64,000 nucleotides of DNA from Burkholderia ambifaria AMMD (GTDB lineage: Bacteria; Pseudomonadota; Gammaproteobacteria; Burkholderiales; Burkholderiaceae), in the NCBI RefSeq assembly GCF_000203915.1, contig NC_008391.1, forward strand, positions 496,001-560,000, in the 5' to 3' direction. Positions 8,562 to 18,068 of the stretch are shown here, one piece after another. How positions within the stretch are numbered: position 1 is the stretch's first letter; each line of letters begins with the position of its first letter. Made by a program: the position numbers and the translations under genes. The notes under the pieces were generated by a model. That model searched no databases. It saw nothing but the letters and a program-made list of their open reading frames with translations, and was not told the origin of the DNA.

Positions 8562-9365
8562 ATGCTCGAACCCGCCCTCATCGACCAGCTCGCCCGGCGT
8601 CTGAACGACGCGGAGCGCGAGCGCACGCAGATCCGCCAGATCTCGCTCGACCATCCCGACATCACGATCGACGACGCGTATGCGATCCAGCGCGCGTGGG
8701 TGGCCATGAAGCTCGCGGAAGGCCGCACGCTCAAGGGGCACAAGATCGGCCTCACGTCGAAGGCGATGCAGAACACGTCGCAGATCGACGAGCCCGATTA
8801 CGGCGCGCTGCTCGACGACATGTTCTTCGACGACGGCGGCACGATCCCGACCGCGCGCTTCATCGTGCCGCGCGTCGAGGTCGAACTCGCGTTCGTGCTC
8901 GGCAAGCGGCTCACTGGCCCGAACTGCACGATCTTCGACGTGTATGACGCGGTCGACTACGTGGTGCCGGCGCTCGAGATCATCGATGCACGCAGCCAGT
9001 CGATCGATCCCGATACGAAACGGCCGCGCAAGGTGTTCGACACGATCGCCGACAACGCGGCGAACGCGGGCGTCGTGATCGGCGGGCGGCCCGTGCGGCC
9101 GCAGGACGTCGACCTGCGCTGGGTCGCGGCGATCATGTCGCGCAACGGCGTGGTCGAGGAAACGGGCGTCGCGGCCGGCGTGCTGAATCATCCGGCCAAT
9201 GGCGTCGCGTGGCTGTCGAACCGGCTGTCGCGATTCGACGTCGCGCTGGAACCGGGACAGATCGTGCTCGGCGGCTCGTTCACGCGACCGTGCGCGGCGC
9301 GCCAGGGCGACACGTTCAGCGTCGACTACGGCCCGCTCGGAACGATCCAGTGCTACTTCGAGTGA
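8562..9365 (+). CDS. hpaH: HpaH, 2-oxohept-4-ene-1,7-dioate hydratase
   Basis: Hydratase of the MhpD/FAH fold, 267 aa, adding water to 2-oxohept-4-enedioate to give the aldolase substrate. Recognisable parts are [39 protein letters not shown] with metal-binding Glu residues, and [13 protein letters not shown]. It follows hpaF by 19 bases and precedes hpaI by 12, within a single transcription unit. Confidence 0.94.
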   Translation: MLEPALIDQLARRLNDAERERTQIRQISLDHPDITIDDAYAIQRAWVAMKLAEGRTLKGHKIGLTSKAMQNTSQIDEPDYGALLDDMFFDDGGTIPTARFIVPRVEVELAFVLGKRLTGPNCTIFDVYDAVDYVVPALEIIDARSQSIDPDTKRPRKVFDTIADNAANAGVVIGGRPVRPQDVDLRWVAAIMSRNGVVEETGVAAGVLNHPANGVAWLSNRLSRFDVALEPGQIVLGGSFTRPCAARQGDTFSVDYGPLGTIQCYFE

Positions 9366-9377
9366 GGTGAGCGAGCG

Positions 9378-10181
9378 ATGCAGATGCCGTCCAATGTCTT
9401 CAAGGCCGCGCTCGCGCGCGGCGACGCGCAGCTCGGGCTGTGGCTCGGCCTCGCGAATCCGTACAGCGCGGAAGTCGTCGCGGGCGCCGGTTTCGACTGG
9501 CTGCTGATCGACGGCGAACATGCGCCGAACACGGTGCCGACGATCCTCGCGCAGTTGCAGGCGATCGCGCCGTATCCGTCGCATCCGGTCGTGCGCGTGC
9601 CGTGGAACGATCCGGTGATCGTCAAGCAGGTGCTCGATCTCGGCGCGCAGACGCTGCTCGTGCCGATGGTGCAGAGCGCGGACGAAGCGCGCGCGGCGGT
9701 GGCCGCGACGCGTTATCCGCCGCACGGGATTCGCGGCGTGGGCAGTGCGCTCGCGCGCGCGTCGCGGTGGAATCGCGTCGGCGATTACCTGCACCGCGCG
9801 AACGACGAGATGGCTGTGCTCGTGCAGGTCGAGACGCGCGCGGGGCTCGATGCGATCGATGCGATCGCGCGGGTCGAAGGCGTGGACGGCGTGTTCATCG
9901 GGCCGGCCGATCTTGCGGCCGATCTCGGGCATCTCGGCAATCCGGGGCACCCGGACGTGCAGGCCGCGATCGACGGTGCGATCCGCACGATCAAGGCGGC
10001 CGGCAACGCGCCGGGCATTCTGAGCGCGGATGAGGCGGCGGCGCGGCGGTATCTGGAAGCGGGGGCGCTGTTCGTCGCGGTCGGTGTGGATACGACGCTG
10101 CTGGCCAGAAGTGCGCAGGCGCTGGCGGAGCGGTTCAAGGAGAAGGGTGAGGCCGTGAAGACGGGCGACGGGACGTATTGA
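9378..10181 (+). CDS. hpaI: HpaI, 4-hydroxy-2-oxoheptane-1,7-dioate aldolase
   Basis: A class II, metal-dependent aldolase of the HpcH/HpaI family, 267 aa, releasing pyruvate and succinate semialdehyde. Motifs include LIDGEHAPN (metal region near residue 48), [44 protein letters not shown] and [13 protein letters not shown]. It is last in the operon. I saw no U-tailed hairpin between it and the next gene, so where the transcript ends is unclear. Confidence 0.94.
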   Translation: MQMPSNVFKAALARGDAQLGLWLGLANPYSAEVVAGAGFDWLLIDGEHAPNTVPTILAQLQAIAPYPSHPVVRVPWNDPVIVKQVLDLGAQTLLVPMVQSADEARAAVAATRYPPHGIRGVGSALARASRWNRVGDYLHRANDEMAVLVQVETRAGLDAIDAIARVEGVDGVFIGPADLAADLGHLGNPGHPDVQAAIDGAIRTIKAAGNAPGILSADEAAARRYLEAGALFVAVGVDTTLLARSAQALAERFKEKGEAVKTGDGTY

Positions 10182-10325
10182 CGGAGCCGCGGCGAGCTGA
10201 CCAACGCGATGCTCGACGCCGCGCGTTACTTGCAATGAGCGCGGCGCGCCACCTCGCACGAGAATGGCAGGTCGGCGGGTGACTGATACGTGCACGCGGT
10301 GTGCTTCATTCAAGCATGGCGTCCT

Positions 10326-11114
10326 TTAACCCGCTCGCCGTCCCGCTTCCATATATTTTCCCGGCGTCGTCCCCATCGCCCGCCGGAACATGTCGATGAA
10401 CGCGCTCACGTTGTCGTAGCCGAGATCGAGCGCGATCGTCGTGACCGGCACGCCGTCGGCGATTTTCTCCAGCGCCCGCAGCAGCCTTGCCTGCTGACGC
10501 CATTGCGCGAACGTCAGCCCCGTCTCGGCGACGAAGCGCCGGCTCATCGTCCGCGCGCCGATGCCGGCCCAGTCGGCCCATTCCTCCAGCCGCCGGTTGT
10601 CCGCGAGATCCATGGCAAGTGCATCGGTGATCTTCATCAGCCGCGGGTCCTGCGGGCGAACCAGTCCCAGCGCTTCGGCCTTCGACGACACGATTTCATC
10701 GAGGATCACGTCGGCGATCCGCGCTTGCGCGGCATCCAGTTCCGAATCGCCCCAACTCGCCGCGCGCTGCACGGCCTCGCGCAACAGCGGCGTCGTGCGG
10801 ATCGCGCGCGGCGTGTCGGGCAATGCCGCGCAGCGCGCTTCGGCAACGAACGCCGACCAGCCGGAAATGGGCCCGAACGAGTGCAGCGAATGCCGGTAGT
10901 GCGGCGGAATCCAGATTGCGTGGATCGCCGGCACGACCCACTCCTGATCGTCGAGGCCGATCGTCACCAGCCCGCTCTGCGCGCCGACCAACTGGCCGCG
11001 CGCATGGGTGTGCGACGGGGTCACGCGCGGGTCGCGCTGCGTCAGCACGGCGGCCACGACGAACGGGCCGTCGTCGGACGTGATGAGGTGGGCAGGCAGC
11101 AACGGATCGGACAT
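10326..11114 (-). CDS. AraC-family transcriptional regulator
   Basis: 262 aa. A cupin-like sensing domain fills the N-terminal half (TPSHTHARGQLVGAQSGLVTI, AIWIPPHYRHSL). A two-helix-turn-helix AraC domain fills the C-terminus (ARTMSRRFVAETGLTFAQWRQQARLLRAL, then VTTIALDLGYDNVSAFIDMFRRAMGTTPGKY). This is the layout of small single-domain-sensor AraC regulators often placed next to efflux or detoxification genes. It is divergent from the two-gene unit at 11210-12473 and may control it. Start ATG at 11114. Confidence 0.88.
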   Translation of the reverse strand: MSDPLLPAHLITSDDGPFVVAAVLTQRDPRVTPSHTHARGQLVGAQSGLVTIGLDDQEWVVPAIHAIWIPPHYRHSLHSFGPISGWSAFVAEARCAALPDTPRAIRTTPLLREAVQRAASWGDSELDAAQARIADVILDEIVSSKAEALGLVRPQDPRLMKITDALAMDLADNRRLEEWADWAGIGARTMSRRFVAETGLTFAQWRQQARLLRALEKIADGVPVTTIALDLGYDNVSAFIDMFRRAMGTTPGKYMEAGRRAG

Positions 11115-11209
11115 GGCGGGATTTCCGTATCGAATGGCTTTTATACCGGAGATCGGCCCGTATTGCACGCCTACACTGCCTCCATCGACCACCACTGGAG
11201 GACTGCACG

Positions 11210-11461
11210 ATGCGAGCCGAACACCTTCTCCCCGACCACGCCGACCGAATCGAGGCCGGCGGAACGACGATCCGCAAGGGCACCGTCGGCGCGTTTCTGG
11301 CGAACGCGCGGGTGCTGACCGATCCGCACGCGGCGCCCGCCGACCGCTCGCAAGCGGAAGCCGACACGATCGACGCGTTGCCCGCGCTGCGCGCGCTCGG
11401 CCTGTTCGACGTGCTGGAAGTGCGCGATCCCGCGCTGCGTGCGTGGCTCGCCGCGCAATGA
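11210..11461 (+). CDS. Small protein of unknown function (83 aa)
   Basis: Preceded by a strong ribosome site (GGAGG, 9 bases before the ATG). It has no signal peptide, membrane segment or motif I recognise. The sequence is soluble and Ala/Asp/Arg-rich, with a central segment GTTIRKGTVGAFLANARVL. It sits between the divergent AraC gene and the oxidoreductase gene 46 bases downstream, so it probably belongs to the AraC-controlled unit. Confidence 0.65.
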   Translation: MRAEHLLPDHADRIEAGGTTIRKGTVGAFLANARVLTDPHAAPADRSQAEADTIDALPALRALGLFDVLEVRDPALRAWLAAQ

Positions 11462-11507
11462 TGCCCGCTCGACCCGTCGATCGAGCACACCGTTTCAAGG
11501 AGACAGC

Positions 11508-12473
11508 ATGAAAGCAGCAGTCGTGACGGGCGCGGGCGAAAGCCCGGTCTATATGGAGTTCGAAGTACCGCACGCGAGGCCGGGCCACCGTGCGGTCGAC
11601 ATGACGGCGTCCGCGTTGAGCCGGCTCGCGCAGGGGCGCGCGTCGGGCACGCATTATTCGTCGGGAAGCGGCTATCCGTTCGTCGTCGGCGTCGACGGCG
11701 TGGGCCGGCTCGACGACGGGCAGCGCGTCTATATTTTCGGCGCCCCCGCGCCGTTCGGCACGATGGCCGAGCGCACGATCGTGCCCGACGCCCAGTGCGT
11801 GCCGCTGCCGGACGGGCTCGACGACATCACGGCCGCGGCGATCGCGATTCCCGGGATGTCGTCGTGGGCGGCGCTGATCGAACGCGCGCGCTTCGTTACG
11901 GGCGAGACGGTGCTCGTCAACGGTGCGACCGGAACGTCGGGCCGGCTCGCGGTGCGGATCGCCAGGCATCTCGGCGCGGCGAAAGTGATTGCGACGGGCC
12001 GCAACGCGGTTGCGCTGGAGGCATTGCTGAGTGACGGCGCGGACGCCGTCGTGTCGCTGCAGCAGGACGATGCTGATCTGGCGCGTGCGCTCGAACCGCA
12101 TTTCCGCGCGGGGGTGGACGTCGTGCTGGACTATCTGTGGGGCACCAGTGCGCACGCGTTGCTGATCACGGCGGCGCGGTCGGCGCCCGATGGCCGGCGG
12201 CTGCGCTTCGTACAGATCGGCTCGATCGGCGGTGCGGACGTGCTGTTGCCGGGGGCCGTGCTGCGGGCGAAGGCAATCGAACTGATGGGCAGCGGCCTCG
12301 GCAGCGTGTCGCCGGCGGGGTTGCTGGCGGCCGTGCGCGGCGTGTTCGCCGCGGCCGGGCCGGCACGGCTGACGATCGACACGCGGGCGGTGCCGCTGTC
12401 GGCGGTCGGCGAACACTGGAACGATACGAACAGTCTCGTGCGCACGGTGTTCACGATGCGCGACGGTGCGTGA
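11508..12473 (+). CDS. Zinc-binding-dehydrogenase-family (quinone oxidoreductase-like) enzyme
   Basis: Medium-chain dehydrogenase/reductase fold, 321 aa, without the structural-zinc cysteines, so of the quinone/enone reductase type. The N-terminal GroES-like part includes GYPFVVGVDGVGRL. The Rossmann part has VLVNGATGTSGRLAVRIARHLGAAKVIATGRN. The ATG at 11508 is preceded by AAGGAGACAGC; the in-frame sequence upstream is non-homologous. The substrate is unknown. It converges on the porin gene at 12545. Confidence 0.85.
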   Translation: MKAAVVTGAGESPVYMEFEVPHARPGHRAVDMTASALSRLAQGRASGTHYSSGSGYPFVVGVDGVGRLDDGQRVYIFGAPAPFGTMAERTIVPDAQCVPLPDGLDDITAAAIAIPGMSSWAALIERARFVTGETVLVNGATGTSGRLAVRIARHLGAAKVIATGRNAVALEALLSDGADAVVSLQQDDADLARALEPHFRAGVDVVLDYLWGTSAHALLITAARSAPDGRRLRFVQIGSIGGADVLLPGAVLRAKAIELMGSGLGSVSPAGLLAAVRGVFAAAGPARLTIDTRAVPLSAVGEHWNDTNSLVRTVFTMRDGA

Positions 12474-12544
12474 TCGGCATCGCCTCGCATCGCATAGCAT
12501 CGCAGGGCGGACGCGGGCGATGATGCCTGCCTCCGCCCGCGCCG

Positions 12545-13636
12545 TCAGAACCGCTGCTGAATCCCCGCCGTCACACCCACCTGCGTGGTGCCATACCCGG
12601 CGAAATCGCGCGACACACCGACCTTCTGCCCATGCTGCGCGATCGCGAACGCGCCGGCCGCATACAGCACCGTGCGCTTCGACAGTGCATAGTTCGCCCG
12701 CACCGACACCAGCGTCGGATCCGCATCCGTGCCGCCCTTGATGTTCTGGTGATAGACGGCCGCGATCAGCGAGAACGTCGGCGTGAACTGGTACGACCCG
12801 CCGACCCAATACATGTCGCTCAACTGGTTCGCGGCGCTCGTGTGATACGTGCGCCGATAGTTGCGATAGCCGGCCATCGTCTTCAGGTTGCCGAAGTCGT
12901 AGCTCAGGCCCGCATGGATTCCCTGGATGTAGTTGACGGTATCGGCCGGCGTGACGCTGTCGGCTGCGCCGTTCTGCCGGTCGAACGTGACCACCGCCGC
13001 GAACGGGCCGGCCTCGTAGCCGAGCGCGAAGTCGTACTTCGAGCTGGTCTTCACGCTGCCCGGTACGTTGCCGAAGCCGTACAGCGCGCCGAACTTGAAG
13101 CCGCCGAATTCGCCGTCGTAGCGCACGGCGTTCGACGAACGCGTGAACAGGCCGTCCTTGCGGCCGCCGGTCGCCATCGACGAAGTCGCCCACGAGTAGT
13201 TCTGCGCGTAGCCCATCGGGTCGAACGGCAGCATGTAGTCGTAGGTGACCGTGAAGTTGCGGCCGAGCGAGACTTCGCCCCACTTGCCTTTCAGGCCGAC
13301 CGTCGCGCGGCGCGCGAAGATCGAGTCGGGGCCGTCGTCGGACGCACCGTTGGCGAGATCGATCCCGCTTTCGAGGCGGAACACGGCCTTCAGCCCGCCG
13401 CCGAGATCCTCGGTGCCGCGCAAGCCCCAGCGCGACGTGTTCTTGTTGCCGGATTTCAGCTTGAACGAATTGCCGCCGTCGGGTGCCGCATGGTTCGTGT
13501 ATTCGATGCCGGCATCCATGATCCCGTACATCGTGACCGACGACTGCGCGTGCGCGGCGCCTACTGCGAGGCCGGCGACGGCAGCCGAGCCGGTAACGAT
13601 AGCAGTGCGAATCGAACGTTCTGCGCGTGACTTCAT
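12545..13636 (-). CDS. OmpC-type Gram-negative porin
   Basis: A 363-aa outer-membrane trimeric beta-barrel porin of the Burkholderiales family. A signal peptide ends at GAAHA, and the mature start QSSVTMYGIMDAGIEY is typical. LRGTEDLGGGLKAVFRLESGIDL is the conserved second strand region. The C-terminus is GIQQRF, ending in the Phe needed for assembly. GGAGACACC precedes the ATG. It is downstream of, and on the same strand as, the importer genes at 13819-17860, so it may provide outer-membrane entry for the same solute. Confidence 0.93.
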   Translation of the reverse strand: MKSRAERSIRTAIVTGSAAVAGLAVGAAHAQSSVTMYGIMDAGIEYTNHAAPDGGNSFKLKSGNKNTSRWGLRGTEDLGGGLKAVFRLESGIDLANGASDDGPDSIFARRATVGLKGKWGEVSLGRNFTVTYDYMLPFDPMGYAQNYSWATSSMATGGRKDGLFTRSSNAVRYDGEFGGFKFGALYGFGNVPGSVKTSSKYDFALGYEAGPFAAVVTFDRQNGAADSVTPADTVNYIQGIHAGLSYDFGNLKTMAGYRNYRRTYHTSAANQLSDMYWVGGSYQFTPTFSLIAAVYHQNIKGGTDADPTLVSVRANYALSKRTVLYAAGAFAIAQHGQKVGVSRDFAGYGTTQVGVTAGIQQRF

Positions 13637-13818
13637 TGACGGTGTCTCCTTGTTTGTTGTGGGTTGGGTGAAACGGATTGGGGTGAAACGGATTCGCAGG
13701 GATACGCGGCGCGCGACACGCCACGGCGGACGCCGCGAAGCGTCCGCCGATCCTGAGTCGAAACGGGATGCGCGCTGGAATGCCGGCGCGGCGGCGCGCA
13801 GGCCGTCGCGCCCCGGGG

Positions 13819-14886
13819 TCAGCCCGCTTTCGCGAACGCCCAGCAGTCGTTGGCCGGGAATTCGATCCAGTGCGTGCCGGCCGCGCGCGGCACGTGGCCG
13901 AACGCACGCAGGCGCATCTCGCCGCAATGGAACAGGTATTCCCAGCGGTCGCCGAGATACATCGACGTGACGAGGTCGGCCTGCAGCCGGTTCGCGCCCG
14001 GGCCGTCGGCGACCTGTACGCGTTCGAGGCGAATCACGGCCTGCGCGTCCTGGCCCGGCGTGAACGTATCGCGGGCGAGCGCCTGCAGCTCCCAGCCGTC
14101 GCCGGCGAGCGTCACGCGTTCGCCGTCGACGGCCGCCACGCGTGCGTCGATGCGGTTGTTGCTGCCCATGAATTCGGCCGTGTACAGCGAGCGCGGCGCG
14201 CCGTACAGCTCGGCCGGCGTGCCTTCCTGCTCGATGCGGCCGTTGCGCAGCAGCAGGATGCGGTCGGACATCGCCATCGCTTCGGTCTGGTCGTGCGTCA
14301 CGCAGAGCGCCGACAGCCCGAGCGACACGATCAGCTCGCGCAGCCATGCACGCGCCTCCTCGCGAAGCTTCGCATCGAGGTTCGACAGCGGCTCGTCGAG
14401 CAGGATCACCGGCGGGTTGTAGACGAGCGCACGCGCGATCGCGACACGCTGCTGCTGGCCCCCCGACAACTGGTGCGGAAAGCGTTCGGCGAGATGGCCG
14501 AGGCCGAGCTGGTCGAGCGCGGCCTGCACGCGGCGCTTCTGTTCGGCCGGCGCCACACGGCGCAGCTTGAGCCCGTAGCCGACGTTGTCGGCGACGGTGC
14601 GGTGCGGCCACAGCGCGTACGACTGGAACACGAGGCCGAGCGAACGCTGTTCGACGGGCAGATCGACGCGCCGCGCGCCGTCGAAGAACACGCGGTCGTC
14701 GAGCTGGATGCGCCCGTCGGACGGCTGTTCGAGGCCGGCCACCGCACGCAGCAGCGTGGTCTTGCCGCTGCCCGACGCGCCGAGCAGGCACACGACTTCG
14801 CCGGCGTTCAGTTCGAACGACACGCCCTTGAGGATCGGGTTGGCGCCGTAGCTGAGATGCAGGTCGTCGACGATGAGCTTATCCAT
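13819..14886 (-). CDS. ABC transporter ATP-binding protein, iron/spermidine-putrescine (FbpC/PotA-like) type
   Basis: 355 aa. Walker A GASGSGKTT, Q-loop VFQSYALWPH, signature LSGGQQQRVAIARAL, Walker B VILLDEPLSNLD and switch His in CVTHDQTEAMA are all present. A C-terminal TOBE-like domain follows from about residue 240. It drives import through the permease at 14879-16651; the two genes overlap by 8 bases. By family it could serve Fe3+, polyamines, phosphonates or phosphoglycerate-type anions, and the sequence does not decide between them. Confidence 0.9.
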   Translation of the reverse strand: MDKLIVDDLHLSYGANPILKGVSFELNAGEVVCLLGASGSGKTTLLRAVAGLEQPSDGRIQLDDRVFFDGARRVDLPVEQRSLGLVFQSYALWPHRTVADNVGYGLKLRRVAPAEQKRRVQAALDQLGLGHLAERFPHQLSGGQQQRVAIARALVYNPPVILLDEPLSNLDAKLREEARAWLRELIVSLGLSALCVTHDQTEAMAMSDRILLLRNGRIEQEGTPAELYGAPRSLYTAEFMGSNNRIDARVAAVDGERVTLAGDGWELQALARDTFTPGQDAQAVIRLERVQVADGPGANRLQADLVTSMYLGDRWEYLFHCGEMRLRAFGHVPRAAGTHWIEFPANDCWAFAKAG

Positions 14887-16651
14887 GAAGTTTCACTCCG
14901 AAGCGCAGGGCCACGCCGAGACCGGCGCCGACCATCGCGATGTTGATGACAGAGAGCGCGGCGACCTGGTCGACGGCGCCGGTCGCCCACAGCGACACGA
15001 GCAGCGCGCCGATCACTTCGGTGCCGGGCGACAGCAGATAGACGGCGGTCGAGTATTCGCGCTCGAAGATCATGAAGATCAGGAGCCACGCGGCGAGCAG
15101 GCCGAAGCGCACGAGCGGCAGCGTCACGTCGAGCGATACGCGGCTGCGCGTCGCGCCGACGCTGCGGCCGGCTTCCTCGAGCTCCGGGCCGACCTGCAGC
15201 AGTGCGCTCTGGATCAGGCGCATCCCGTATGCGAGCCACACGACCGTGTACGCGATCCAGATGCTCCACATCGAGTTCTTCAGCTCGCGCAGGCCCGGGA
15301 CGAACAGGAAGATCCACAGGAACGCGAGACCGGCGAGCAGGCCCGGCACCGCGCGCGGCAGCAGCACGAGGTAGTCGAGCAGTTTCGTCGCCCAGTCGTT
15401 GCGGCGATGGCCGGCGAACGCGACGAGCGAGTAGAAGCCGATCGCGAGCGCGCCGCCGATCACGCCGATGCCGAGCGTGTTGAGCATGGCGCGCACGAGA
15501 TTGTCCTGTTCGAACAGCTCGATGAAGTTCGCCAGCGTCAGCACTTCGGCGAGCGCGACGCCTTCGCCCCAGTTGGTCACGAACGCGCGCAGCACGATGC
15601 CCGAGATCGGCACGATCACGGTCAGCATCAGCCACAGCGCGACGATCGCGAGCGCGACCCAGCGCCACACGCCGAGCGGCAGCACCGTCGAGCGGCCGGC
15701 CTTGCCCTTCACGGTGACGAAGCGGTTCGCCGTCTTCAGCAGGCGGCGCTGCAGCAGCACGAGCGGGAACGTGATCGCGACGATGCACACCGCGACCGCG
15801 GCCATCAGGTGATACGACGGCACGCCGAGCTTGTTGGTCAGCTTGTACAGGTAGGTCGCGAGCACGAGGTGGCCTTCCGGATCGCCGAGCACCAGCGGCA
15901 GCCCGAACACCTCGAAGCCGAGGAAGAACACGAGCACGCCGGCGAACAGCAGCGCGGGCATCGTCATCGGCAGGCTCACGTCGAGCGCGACGCGGAACGG
16001 GCGGGCACCCGACACGCGCGCCGCTTCCTCGACGTCCGAGCCGAGGTTGCGCAGCGCGGCCGACGAGTACAGGTACACGTGCGGCACGTGCGTGAGGCCG
16101 ACGATCACCGTGATCGCGAAGATCGAATAGATGTTCCAGGGCACGTTATGCACCCCGAACAATTCCTTGAACCACACCGAGTAGAAACCGACCGGGCCGG
16201 CGGCGACCACGTAGCCGAACGCGAGCACCATCGGCGACACGAACACCGGCGTGAGCAGCAGCGGTTCGAGCCAGCGGCGGCCGGGCAGGTCGGTGCGGAC
16301 CATCAGGAACGCGAGGATGCCGCCGAGCGGGATCGAGATGAACAGCATGCCGCCGGCGATGATGAACGAGTTCTTCACGGCCAACCAGAAGTCCGGGTCG
16401 GTGAAGATGAAGCGGAAGCCTTCGACGCCGAGCGTCTTGTTCGCGTCGAAGAACGGCGCGGACAGCAGGCTCTGGAACAGGATGAAGCCGAGCGGCAGCG
16501 CGACCGCGACGGTCAGCACCGCGACGACGATCCAGCGCAGCATGCCGGCGAGCGGCTGCAGGCCGCTGGCCCGCAGCGCGGGAATCGCATCGTCCTGGCC
16601 GGTGGAGGGCGGAACGGCCGGCGCCGGTCCGCGTGTGCTGGTTGAAAGCAT
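14879..16651 (-). CDS. Fused ABC transporter permease (FbpB/ThiP-like, two permease units)
   Basis: 590 aa with about 12 predicted membrane segments in two homologous halves. Each half carries an EAA-type loop for the ATPase: EEAARVSGARPFRVALDVSLP in the first and EEAGRSVGATRSRVSLDVTLP in the second. This duplicated layout is typical of Fe3+, thiamine and 2-aminoethylphosphonate importers. It lies between the binding-protein gene upstream and the ATPase gene downstream. Confidence 0.9.
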   Translation of the reverse strand: MLSTSTRGPAPAVPPSTGQDDAIPALRASGLQPLAGMLRWIVVAVLTVAVALPLGFILFQSLLSAPFFDANKTLGVEGFRFIFTDPDFWLAVKNSFIIAGGMLFISIPLGGILAFLMVRTDLPGRRWLEPLLLTPVFVSPMVLAFGYVVAAGPVGFYSVWFKELFGVHNVPWNIYSIFAITVIVGLTHVPHVYLYSSAALRNLGSDVEEAARVSGARPFRVALDVSLPMTMPALLFAGVLVFFLGFEVFGLPLVLGDPEGHLVLATYLYKLTNKLGVPSYHLMAAVAVCIVAITFPLVLLQRRLLKTANRFVTVKGKAGRSTVLPLGVWRWVALAIVALWLMLTVIVPISGIVLRAFVTNWGEGVALAEVLTLANFIELFEQDNLVRAMLNTLGIGVIGGALAIGFYSLVAFAGHRRNDWATKLLDYLVLLPRAVPGLLAGLAFLWIFLFVPGLRELKNSMWSIWIAYTVVWLAYGMRLIQSALLQVGPELEEAGRSVGATRSRVSLDVTLPLVRFGLLAAWLLIFMIFEREYSTAVYLLSPGTEVIGALLVSLWATGAVDQVAALSVINIAMVGAGLGVALRFGVKLHG

Positions 16652-16759
16652 GAGTTCACCCCTGCGGCCATCCGGATGGCCGCCTCTAGGAAGTCGGTAA
16701 GGGGAAGGGGCCGCCCGCGCGCGGTGCGGCGGGTGGCCCGAGGTCAGCGGATCAGCGGA

Positions 16760-17860
16760 TCAGCGCTTGATCGCCTGCTGCCATTGCTTCAGGAACGCGA
16801 GCCGCTTCGACTGGTCGAGGTAGACGAGCAGGCCGGTGCCGATCTGGATCGGCTTCAGCGAATCGCCGAGTTCCTTCGTGAGGCTCGCGGCCGACGTTTC
16901 GCCGCTCACGTCGGTGCGGATCGCGTACAGGTCCACCTGGTTCGCGATCACCGTCTGCCCGCGCTTGGACAGCAGGTAGTCGACCCACAGCTTCGCGGCG
17001 TTCGGGTTCTTCGCCTTCTTCGAGATCGTCGCGAGGCGGCTCACGACCTGTGTGTAGTCCTTCGGAAACACGTAGCCGATCGACTTGTCCTTCTTCGCCT
17101 TCGAGTACGCATACGAGCCGATGATGTTGTAGCCGATCAGGTTCTCGCCCGACGAAATCCGCTCCATCATCGCGCCGGTGCTCGACTGCAGTTTCGGGCC
17201 GGTGGCGCCGATCGCCTTCACGAGTTCCCACGTGACCTTCTCGTTCACGTGCGCGTCCTGCGTCAGGTAGTTGAAGCCGACCCCCGACTTCTCGATGTCG
17301 TAGGTCGTGACCTTGCCCTTGAACTTGTCGGCTTGCGTGGTGAGCAGCTTGATCAGGTCGGCGCGCGTCTTCGGCACCTCGTTCTCGGGGATCAGGCGCT
17401 TGTTGTAGACGATCGCGAGCGGCTCGAACGTCGTGCCGTACGCCTGCTTCTGGTATTGCGCCCATTGCGGCACGTTCGGGCTTTCGGGCGAATCGTACGA
17501 CGCCATCAGGCCGTCGTTGACGAGCTTGACCTGCAGGTCCATCGCGGAGCTCCACAGCACGTCGGCGCTGGTGCTGCTGGCCGCGTTCTCGCTGATGTAG
17601 CGGTTGTACAGCTCCGTGCTGTTCATGTCGTTGTACTCGACCTTCACGCCGTACAGGCTTTCGAAGTCCTTGATCAGCGGGCGCACGAGGCCCGTGTCGG
17701 TCGTCGAGTAGACGATCAGTTTTCCTTCCTTCTTCGCGGCGTCGATGACACCCTGGTAGTTACCCGGATATCCGGCCGGAACCTGTGCGACGGCAGCGCC
17801 GGCGGCGGTGCCCAGGACGATCGCCAGCGCGGCGGCGAGCTGTTTCGGTGCAAACGGCAT
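16760..17860 (-). CDS. Periplasmic substrate-binding protein of the ABC importer
   Basis: 366 aa with a signal peptide ending near AAVAQ. The mature protein is of the family 1 / iron-type binding-protein class: KEGKLIVYSTTDTGLVRPLIKDFESLYGVKVEYND, then ADVLWSSAMDLQVKL, and NPNAAKLWVDYLLSKRGQ near the C-terminus. The classic FbpA tyrosine pair could not be placed with confidence, so an organic anion is as likely as iron. A palindrome at 17908-17922 lies 47 bases upstream of the start. It should be the first and most highly expressed gene of the importer operon. Confidence 0.88.
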   Translation of the reverse strand: MPFAPKQLAAALAIVLGTAAGAAVAQVPAGYPGNYQGVIDAAKKEGKLIVYSTTDTGLVRPLIKDFESLYGVKVEYNDMNSTELYNRYISENAASSTSADVLWSSAMDLQVKLVNDGLMASYDSPESPNVPQWAQYQKQAYGTTFEPLAIVYNKRLIPENEVPKTRADLIKLLTTQADKFKGKVTTYDIEKSGVGFNYLTQDAHVNEKVTWELVKAIGATGPKLQSSTGAMMERISSGENLIGYNIIGSYAYSKAKKDKSIGYVFPKDYTQVVSRLATISKKAKNPNAAKLWVDYLLSKRGQTVIANQVDLYAIRTDVSGETSAASLTKELGDSLKPIQIGTGLLVYLDQSKRLAFLKQWQQAIKR

Positions 17861-17907
17861 GTCTTCCTCCAGTTGTGCGTGTGTATTGTTCGAGTGACGC
17901 GGATGTT

Positions 17908-17922
17908 AAGTGCGACGCACTT
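17908..17922. promoter_or_regulatory. Operator-like palindrome upstream of the importer operon
   Basis: AAGTGCG-A-CGCACTT is a perfect 7-bp inverted repeat about one base from symmetry, located 48-62 bases upstream of the binding-protein start. The nearest regulator gene is the MocR gene at 18069-19553, just upstream on the same strand, but a link is only a guess. Confidence 0.45.
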
Positions 17923-18068
17923 TCAGCCCGCTTTCATTTCGGTTCACAATAGCGTCCTTTGTGTTATGGATTTCCCGAGGTCGATGCGACGCCGCCGCGG
18001 CCTTCGTGGCTCGCGGCGCGGTTTGACGACGGAAGGAAGACGACCGCCGGCCCATTCGGCGACGGCGG

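Noticed and set aside
10217..10246. Inverted repeat CGCCGCGC/GCGCGGCG after hpaI
   Set aside because: It has no T run, and in DNA this GC-rich such repeats are common. I did not call it a terminator.
10326..13907. A minus-strand frame of 1193 codons joining AraC sequence to other text
   Set aside because: Only the last 262 codons are AraC-like. The rest runs antisense to the oxidoreductase gene and out of frame through the porin gene, so it is not a fusion.
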